Position numbers and translations under genes: made by a program. From assembly GCA_034437455.1 (NCBI GenBank), contig DAOTUB010000277.1, positions 1-10,580 of the forward strand: a stretch of DNA of 10,580 nt, in the 5' to 3' direction. This document shows, in pieces, positions 5,775-10,580 of this stretch (positions are counted from its first letter, which is position 1; every line of letters starts with the position of its first letter). The DNA is from DAOTUB01 sp034437455. GTDB taxonomy: Bacteria > Chloroflexota > Anaerolineae > B4-G1. The notes under the pieces were generated by a model. That model worked only from the letters and a program-made list of their open reading frames with translations, did not search any database and was not told where the DNA came from.

Positions 5775-8018
5775 ATGAACTATCTTGACTTTGAACTAGA
5801 AATCGCCCCCGGCAGCGGACGTGAATACCCCATTGCCGTCGTGCGCTCCCCGGCCGGCGAGGCGCGGGAGCTGGAAAATCGGCTCAAGAACCTGCAGATC
5901 GCGCTGCTGCGCTCTGGGGGCCGCCGGCGGCGCGTGCTGACACCCGAACAACAAGCGGTGCGCGATTTCGGCAAGGCCTTGTTTGATGCCCTGTTGACCG
6001 GCGAGGTGCGCGGCCGCTACGACGTGAGCCAGCACAAAGCGGCCCAAGATGGCACCGGGCTGCGCGTCAAACTGCGCATCCTGTCCCCGGAACTGGCCGC
6101 GCTGCCTTGGGAGTTCCTGTACGATGCGCGTCGTGCCGAGTACGTGTGTCTGTCCACCAGCACGCCGCTGGTGCGTTACCTCGAGTTGTCCCAACCTAGC
6201 CGGCCGCTGAGCGTGACGCCGCCGTTGCGCGTCCTGGGTATGGTGGCCAGCCCGGAGAACCTGGATCCGCTGGACGTGGCGCGGGAAAAGCAACGCGTTG
6301 AGGAGGCGCTGGCGGGCTTGAAAGCGGCGGGCCTGGTGGCGTTGACCTGGCTGGAAGGGCAAACCTGGCGCAACCTGCAGCGGGCGATGCGCCACGGCCC
6401 CTGGAACATCTTTCACTTTATCGGCCATGGCGGGTTTGACCGCCAGGCCGACGAGGGCTTTATCGCCCTGGCCGACCGCTGGGGGGAAGCCAAACGCCTG
6501 ACGGCGACCCACTTAGCGCGCTTGCTGGCCGACCACCGGTCCCTGCGGTTGGCGCTGTTGAACGCCTGCGAAGGGGCGCGGGGCAGCAGCCGGGATATCT
6601 TTTCCAGCACGGCCGCGATCCTGGTGCGGCGGGGCCTCCCGGCGGTGCTGGCGATGCAATACGAGATCACCGACCGGTCGGCGATCGAGTTTGCCAGCAC
6701 CTTTTACGAGGCGCTGGCCGACGGATTGGCGGTGGACACGGCGGTGTCCGAAGCGCGCAAGGCGGTCAGCCTGGCGGTGACCAACACGCTAGAGTGGGGC
6801 ACGCCGGTGCTGCATATGCGCGCACCGGACGGCGTGCTGTTTGACGTTCGGGAGGGGGAAACGACGCCGGCCCCCCAGGTGCGGCGCAGGGAGCGGGTCG
6901 AACCGACAAGCGTCCTGGAGATTGAGGCGGGGGAGCTGCTGCGGCCGGCGCTGATCAAGCTGCACCGGATCCTCAGCGGCGCCTTTGACGGAGAAGAGTT
7001 TCGCACGTTGTGTTTCTACCTGAGCGTCAACTATGACAGCCTACGCGGGGAAGGGTTGGCCTCCAAGGCACGCGAGTTGATCGCCTACTCGAAGCGTCAG
7101 GGGCGGATGGGTGAGCTGGTGGAGTTGGGCCGGCAGATGCGGCCGGACGTGGATTGGGGCGGCGTGGCGCCAATGCAGGAAGCGCCGGTGGAGGTCAGGC
7201 CGGCAGCTAAGGCCCTGCCCGATGTTTCCGCCACCCGCCACCCCTTTGAGCCGGAGGTGATCTTGATTCCCGCCGGTGAGTTCCTGATGGGCAGCGATCC
7301 CAAGCAGGATAAACATGCCTATGGGGATGAGCAGCCCCAGCACACACTGTATCTGCCGGACTATTGCCTGGCCAAGACTCCGGTGACCAACGCGCAGTAC
7401 CTGGCTTTCGTACAGGCGACCGGTCATCCTAAGCTAGATCACTGGAAAGGTGGCAAGCCCCCCAGCGCTAAGGAAGATCATCCGGTCGTTTACGTCTCCT
7501 GGCACGACGCCGTGGCCTATTGCCGCTGGTTGGCCGAGGCCACCGACAAGCCCTATCGCTTGCCCAGCGAGACCGAGTGGGAGAAAGGGGCGCGCGGGGC
7601 TGATGGGCGCCTCTGGCCCTGGGGGAACCGGTGGGACCCGCAACGCTGCAACTCGGAGGAGGACGGCCAGGAGGAGACCATGTCAGTTGGGGCGTACCCG
7701 CAGGGGGCCAGTCCCTACGGTTGCCTGGATATGGCGGGTAATGTGTGGGAGTGGACGTCTAGCCTTAAACGTGATTATCCTTATGATGCGGTCGACGGGC
7801 GGGAGGATCCCGAAGCGGAGGGACTCCGCGTGTTGCGGGGCGGGGCGTTCCGTGTCAATCCGTGGGTCGCGCGTTGTGCGTTCCGTGGCTGGAACTTCCC
7901 GATCGTCACATATGTCGATAGGGGTTTTCGGGTGGTGGTGGCTCCCGGCCCTACCTCTGGGACTCTGGCCTCTGGTGCGATCCGTTCGCTCGAAATCACG
8001 AATAAGTGTGGGAGATGA
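5775..8018 (+). CDS. CHAT protease - effector-associated domain - FGE-fold fusion protein
   Basis: This 747-aa cytoplasmic protein is probably a caspase-like effector fused to a ligand-binding sensor. The CHAT peptidase (clan CD) spans roughly residues 115-350, with the catalytic dyad His218 (FHFIGHGGF) and Cys265 (LLNACEGA) intact. Residues about 385-460 (LRPALIKLHRILSGAFDG through LCFYLSVNYDSLRGEGLASK) are an effector-associated, death-domain-like adaptor. Residues about 493-728 are an FGE-sulfatase domain of C-lectin fold (IPAGEFLMGS, RLPSETEWEKGARG, GNVWEWT, RVLRGGAF, GFRVVV). The two active-site cysteines of true formylglycine-generating enzymes are replaced by Val at about 694 and 698, so this domain is likely a binding module, not an oxidase. 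No signal peptide or membrane segment. It is monocistronic, GC-rich, with its own promoter, and convergent with the type IIG gene. Domain calls are firm; a role in programmed death or phage sensing is inferred from family knowledge. Confidence 0.9.
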   Translation: MNYLDFELEIAPGSGREYPIAVVRSPAGEARELENRLKNLQIALLRSGGRRRRVLTPEQQAVRDFGKALFDALLTGEVRGRYDVSQHKAAQDGTGLRVKLRILSPELAALPWEFLYDARRAEYVCLSTSTPLVRYLELSQPSRPLSVTPPLRVLGMVASPENLDPLDVAREKQRVEEALAGLKAAGLVALTWLEGQTWRNLQRAMRHGPWNIFHFIGHGGFDRQADEGFIALADRWGEAKRLTATHLARLLADHRSLRLALLNACEGARGSSRDIFSSTAAILVRRGLPAVLAMQYEITDRSAIEFASTFYEALADGLAVDTAVSEARKAVSLAVTNTLEWGTPVLHMRAPDGVLFDVREGETTPAPQVRRRERVEPTSVLEIEAGELLRPALIKLHRILSGAFDGEEFRTLCFYLSVNYDSLRGEGLASKARELIAYSKRQGRMGELVELGRQMRPDVDWGGVAPMQEAPVEVRPAAKALPDVSATRHPFEPEVILIPAGEFLMGSDPKQDKHAYGDEQPQHTLYLPDYCLAKTPVTNAQYLAFVQATGHPKLDHWKGGKPPSAKEDHPVVYVSWHDAVAYCRWLAEATDKPYRLPSETEWEKGARGADGRLWPWGNRWDPQRCNSEEDGQEETMSVGAYPQGASPYGCLDMAGNVWEWTSSLKRDYPYDAVDGREDPEAEGLRVLRGGAFRVNPWVARCAFRGWNFPIVTYVDRGFRVVVAPGPTSGTLASGAIRSLEITNKCGR
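7848..7925 (+). other. Candidate DGR-type variable region in the FGE domain
   Basis: Between the conserved RVLRGGA and GFRVVV blocks, 18 of 26 codons end in C or T: TTC, CGT, GTC, AAT, TGT, GGC, ATC, TAT, GAT and similar. This is what adenine mutagenesis of AAY template codons gives in diversity-generating retroelements. The remaining codons (CCG, TGG, GCG, AGG) fall at typical fixed positions. FGE-fold C-termini are a known class of DGR targets. No second copy (template) occurs in this window, so the call is suggestive only. Confidence 0.4.
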
Positions 8019-8023
8019 GCGAT

Positions 8024-8041
8024 AAAGGTCGAAAGACCTTT
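8024..8041 (+). terminator. Hairpin with GAAA tetraloop after the CHAT-FGE gene
   Basis: AAAGGTC-GAAA-GACCTTT is a perfect 7-bp stem closed by a GNRA loop, 5 nt after the stop codon. Only three Ts close the stem and no T-run follows, so it may be a weak terminator, an mRNA 3' stabiliser, or the recognition feature for the adjacent group II intron (insertion 18 nt downstream). Confidence 0.45.
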
Positions 8042-8524
8042 AAAACTGTGTGTTCATAGGTGCGATGCAAAACATCAACTCCTATCCTCCAGGTGGAGGA
8101 GAGAAAGCACCACCCCTTGGCGGGCGATGAGCCATCAAACGTCAGAAGCGGGGAGGAAAGGCGGTCAATTCCGAACCAGACGGGACCACACCGTTGAGCA
8201 GGCGGCCATGGGTAACGAAAGTGAAGGTATGGAAGAGGCGTCGTCAAGAGTGACCGACCAACGCTGGTAAAGACTGTCAAGCGACAGGCAAGGGCCGGCC
8301 CAAAAGGCAAAGGTTTCAGGCCACGTACCCAGAGCATACGTGATATCCACCCGAAAGAAACCCGGCGTATAGTACCACCCTAAAGCCGCACAAAATGGAC
8401 ACACGGAACGGAGTAACCTATCTGAAGCGCTCAGAGGAAGCTGAGCAGGTGCCAACCGCAAGCGACAGATAGGCAGGATGGCTCAAGAAGCAAAGGCCTC
8501 GAGTAACGTCAAGGATAGGCTGAC

Positions 8525-8706
8525 GTGAGCCCGGTACAAGGAAAGATAGAGGTACAAGAAGAGGTCAAGTTTATTGCAGATATGGCGGGCGTAAAAGACC
8601 CGAAACATACTGAAAACTGGCAGACGCTCCTCTGGAAACAAATCGGGAGAGAGGTCTACCGCCTCCAAAAGCGCATCTATCAAGCTACGCGCCGTGGTGA
8701 CTGGCC
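8525..8706 (+). pseudogene. N-terminal remnant of group II intron reverse transcriptase/maturase
   Basis: The reading DPKHTENWQTLLWKQIGR followed by EVYRLQKRIYQATRRGDW is the N-terminal region preceding the fingers of bacterial group II intron RTs, where the next segment should be an LQ-LL-RS-AR stretch and then RT motifs. All catalytic RT motifs (including YADD), the maturase domain and the endonuclease are absent. The sequence passes straight into the domain IV-domain V linker, so an internal deletion of well over 1 kb is implied. An upstream ATG frame at 8479 ends at TGA (8527-8529); the RT frame itself opens at a GTG at 8525. Confidence 0.75.
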
Positions 8707-8752
8707 CAGTTACACAGCAAGAGGTGTCAATGACAGTGACCCTTGTGCTGAG

Positions 8753-8787
8753 GAGCCGTGTGCCTGGAAAGCGGGCACGCACAGTTC
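8753..8787 (+). ncRNA. Group II intron domain V
   Basis: The 35-nt hairpin has the conserved GAGCCGTGTGCC 5' strand with the catalytic AGC, a GAAA-containing loop, and the 3' strand GGCACGCACAGTTC. The usual 3' strand ends ACGGTTC; here it is ACAGTTC, which turns a C-G pair into C-A in the helix next to the catalytic triad. Confidence 0.8.
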
Positions 8788-8886
8788 TGAATTGTCGGTG
8801 GGGTGAGTGATCACCTCACCGACCATAACAACGGGGTGGGGCTCCCCAGCGACAATCCCACGACGTCAGTCGCGGCGATTCCCGAT

Positions 8887-9023
8887 CTGTCATTGCGAGT
8901 ATTCCATAGCGCCGCGGCGCTGTTCAGTAAGCAGAAAACTATTGCGCCACGCTAGACATAATGACACCGACCGTGTAAGCTTATTGGTAGGAGCGTTTTT
9001 TTTGCGACGAAGCAATCTCCAAG
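8887..9023. repeat. Interspersed repeat with CATTGCGAG / GAAGCAATCTCC ends
   Basis: The segment opens with CTGTCATTGCGAG (8887-8899) and ends with GCGACGAAGCAATCTCC. From general knowledge, TGTCATTGCGAG...CGAAGCAATC is a widespread intergenic bacterial repeat. Inside it is a perfect 14-bp palindrome AGCGCCGCGGCGCT (8908-8921) and a run of eight Ts (8996-9003). No gene is present. Confidence 0.5.
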
Positions 9024-9116
9024 CAACTGTGGGATAACCGCGGATGCCCCCCTCTAGATCCCCCCGCCGGGAGAGAATGTGCGTCGCGGATCGGTCTGAC
9101 GCCACCGTTGGAGTGA

Positions 9117-9272
9117 GCACCTCCAGGTGCTGTTCGCGAACGGGCGGAAGCGTTCTCCGGACAGGGGCTGGGGCCGGCCGATGCGACGTACTTGGCCTTT
9201 GCCAAAGCCGCTGGCGCCGATTTTGTCGCCACTCTCGCTGGTGCACCTGCGGCGCCGGCCGGGGGAGAATGA
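9117..9272 (+). pseudogene. PIN-domain protein remnant
   Basis: The plus strand reads VRERAEAFSGQGLGPADATY, then LAFAKAAGADFVATLAG and TGA (9270-9272). GLGPADATYLAFAKAAGADFVAT is the third-acidic-residue region of VapC-like PIN proteins (normally ADA.H.A.AE..GAD.F.T.DDR). The final catalytic DDR motif is replaced by an unrelated Ala/Pro-rich tail, and an in-frame TGA (9114-9116) lies just upstream with no start. Only about 50 residues remain. It belongs to a different PIN subfamily from the operon gene at 1111-1629 and lies on the opposite strand. Confidence 0.6.
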
Positions 9273-9286
9273 TGCTTGATTCATTT

Positions 9287-9476
9287 GGGGCGGCTGTGAA
9301 AAAAGTCAGGCGCCCTCCACGATCTCGATTTCTTCCTCTGTCAACCCGTACAGCGCGTACACCAGCGCGTCGATCTGGCGGTCGGTGGCTTCGATTTGGC
9401 GCTGGTACAACTGTTTGTCGGCGGGGATGCTGGCGGCGGCCAGCTTTTTGTGCAGCGCCAGCATGCGCTCTACTAG
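9287..9476. repeat. Direct repeat, right copy (type IIG 3' end)
   Basis: This is the same-orientation partner of 870-1060, covering the last 57 codons of the right-hand type IIG gene and about 19 bp after its stop. The two copies bracket about 8.4 kb. Confidence 0.85.
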
Positions 9477-10580
9477 CCCGACCATGGTGTCGTGGCGGGC
9501 GACGTCGGCCGGGTCGTCAAAGTTGATGGTGCGGATGGGAAGCTGTTCAATGAACTGTTTGTTTGCAGCCAGATAACCACCACGGAAACTTGTGGACACC
9601 CGTTTTAGGTAAAAATCCAGTAATCGGGAGTTTAGCAATCCGCACAAGTACAGATAGGTGATTGTTGCTTCGTCAACTGTGATACCATACCCACCCGTTG
9701 TGACGTTGATAAAGTAAAAATCATCGCTATGGTCATAGTAGGCAGCAAGATCCGTTATCATATATGGGACCATTAGCTTTTGTTGTTCCCACATACCCAG
9801 GTTCTGGGAGCGTCCAAAGCGATACCATTGTTGATCTTTGAACTTGCCCCTCTCACGATTTTCGAGCAGACGCCTGTTCTGCTTGAGATATGTCCAAGCT
9901 AGGGGATATTGCTGTTGCATTTCTTCCGGTGTGTACAACCGTGCAGTGCATTCTTTGACCTCGTAAGGGAAAAGCACAAAGGCCGTGGGAGTAGCCGTGT
10001 AGCGGTTTATGTTTCCACTTCGAATGACTGGTTTAAGAATATCTCCCTCAATCTTAACCCACGCACTCAGTTCTTTCGAATGGACGTCAGCAATGCCTTC
10101 TGTCTCGTTTCTGTATTCTTTGAAAAGAAATACTGTATCAGCACTGGTGATTGATCCTTGGTACATCCGCGTCGCCACATCCCCTAGCTTGACCGGCATC
10201 TCGCTCAACCGTTCAAACAGCGGCGCGCCCGGCCCCACGACAAAGTTCCATTCCTGCTCTGTCGCCTTGCTCGCTTTGACCTCACCCTCCACCGCTTTAC
10301 CGTTGGCCCGCCAACCGTCCAGGTCGTGTGCCTTGGTGTAATGAAATTGTGGGTTGCCCTTTTTGTTCAGAAACAGCAGACAGGTGTAGGTGGACGCGCC
10401 CGCAAAGACCTGTTGGTCGCCAAAGTGGACGATCTCGGTCAGGTGGTTCCTCTCGGCCAGCAACTGACGCAGCGGTTGGCCGTACTTGGCCTGGAAGAAT
10501 TTGTGCGGCAAGATGTAGCCCATCCGTCCCTGGTCGTTGAGCAGTTGCAGCGCCCGCTCTACAAAGACGACGTAAATGTC
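9306..10580 (-). CDS. Type IIG restriction-modification enzyme (Eco57I-like), C-terminal part
   Basis: This frame is open to the right edge, so the gene starts outside. It is a combined DNA adenine methyltransferase and endonuclease, of which the end of the methylase and the target-recognition domain are in view. The first visible residues DIYVVFVERALQLLNDQGRM, followed by GYILPHKFFQAKYGQPLRQLL, are the segment that follows the NPPY motif in N6-adenine methylases. Next come a TaqI-like C-terminal specificity domain (SGNINRY, YPLAWTYLKQNRRLLENRE, WYRFGRSQNLGMWEQQKLMV, NVTTGGYGI, YLYLCGLLNSRLLDFYLK) and a C-terminal helical tail (VERMLALHKKLAAA ... EIEIVEGA). There is no frameshift in the visible 424 codons. 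The specificity part (about 9560-10150) is more AT-rich than both ends. The tail is near-identical to the scrap at 890-1060. Confidence 0.9.
   Translation of the reverse strand, partial: DIYVVFVERALQLLNDQGRMGYILPHKFFQAKYGQPLRQLLAERNHLTEIVHFGDQQVFAGASTYTCLLFLNKKGNPQFHYTKAHDLDGWRANGKAVEGEVKASKATEQEWNFVVGPGAPLFERLSEMPVKLGDVATRMYQGSITSADTVFLFKEYRNETEGIADVHSKELSAWVKIEGDILKPVIRSGNINRYTATPTAFVLFPYEVKECTARLYTPEEMQQQYPLAWTYLKQNRRLLENRERGKFKDQQWYRFGRSQNLGMWEQQKLMVPYMITDLAAYYDHSDDFYFINVTTGGYGITVDEATITYLYLCGLLNSRLLDFYLKRVSTSFRGGYLAANKQFIEQLPIRTINFDDPADVARHDTMVGLVERMLALHKKLAAASIPADKQLYQRQIEATDRQIDALVYALYGLTEEEIEIVEGA

Larger units (their letters stand above)
8060..8829 (+). mobile_element. Group II intron remnant, RT largely deleted
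   Basis: The element starts with the canonical GTGCG (8060-8064). It continues through about 450 nt of structured, gene-free RNA-like sequence, including GGAACGGAGTAACCTATCTG (8406-8425), a segment typical of bacterial group II introns. An intron-encoded RT frame starts near 8525 but is cut after about 60 codons. Domain V follows at 8753-8787 (GAGCCGTGTGCC...GAAA...ACAGTTC), then a domain VI stem at about 8791-8823 (GTCGGTGGGGTGA / TCACCTCACCGAC). The 3' boundary is uncertain by several bases (8823-8829). At about 770 nt it is far shorter than an intact intron with RT (about 2-2.5 kb). It could move only with help in trans, and the domain V mismatch argues it is dying. Confidence 0.8.

Noticed and set aside
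5796..6512. Long minus-strand open frame antisense to the CHAT region
   Set aside because: GC-rich genes commonly leave long antisense frames. The plus strand has intact CHAT motifs and domain structure, while this reading is rich in Arg, Gln and Pro with no motifs.
8525..8806. The RT fragment as a diversity-generating-retroelement RT serving the CHAT-FGE variable region
   Set aside because: The N-terminal residues and the adjacent domain V/VI identify a group II intron RT. No RT catalytic motifs remain and no template repeat is present.
9044..9526. Plus-strand open frame of 160 codons
   Set aside because: It runs antisense to the type IIG tail, and its reading is Arg/Cys-rich with no domain. 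The real coding signal here is the PIN remnant in another frame and the minus-strand type IIG gene.

Overview
The window looks like a defence- or conflict-gene island of a multicellular-type bacterium. A Chloroflexota-like host (Anaerolineae/Caldilineae relatives) is my best guess. The guess rests on a CHAT protease / effector-associated domain / FGE-fold fusion protein, Eco57I-like type IIG methylase-nuclease genes, PIN genes and many short interspersed palindromic repeats. No rRNA, tRNA or housekeeping gene is present to confirm it, so the taxonomy is inference.

Layout. Positions 1-870 hold no convincing gene; they contain hairpins, a 9-bp tandem/inverted array and a MITE-like inverted repeat. 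From 890 to 5258, all on the minus strand, there is a broken type IIG restriction-modification gene: 52 N-terminal codons (5258-5100) and about 57 C-terminal codons (1060-890) survive. Between them, in the same orientation, sits a complete compact four-gene operon: winged-helix protein (4806-3502), AAA+ ATPase (3477-2101), unknown 151-aa protein (2097-1642) and PIN-domain nuclease (1629-1111). The operon is visibly more AT-rich than its flanks and has its own promoter. That promoter is a diverged duplicate of the promoter of the broken type IIG gene.

Positions 5260-5770 are a non-coding mosaic with the type IIG promoter, a frameshifted gene remnant, a palindromic repeat and a good promoter for the next gene. 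Positions 5775-8018 (+) encode a 747-aa protein with a caspase-like CHAT domain, a small effector-associated domain and an FGE-sulfatase/C-lectin-fold domain. The end of that protein has the residue and codon pattern of a diversity-generating-retroelement variable region, but no template repeat or DGR reverse transcriptase is visible here.

A hairpin (8024-8041) is followed by a group II intron remnant (about 8060-8829). It keeps a 5' GUGCG end, the start of a maturase/RT frame, domain V with one unfavourable mismatch, and domain VI; nearly all of the RT is deleted. Then come an interspersed repeat (8887-9023), a plus-strand PIN-domain gene remnant (9117-9272), and the C-terminal part of an apparently intact type IIG gene running off the right edge (10580-9306, minus). 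The last 190 bp of that gene are about 94% identical to the C-terminal scrap at 870-1060, so an 8.4-kb segment is bracketed by direct repeats.

Interpretation. The locus appears to exchange cargo at the conserved GC-rich ends of type IIG genes. The winged-helix/AAA+/unknown/PIN operon is the best candidate for an undescribed conflict system. The CHAT-FGE protein is the best candidate for a programmed-death effector with a diversifiable sensor.
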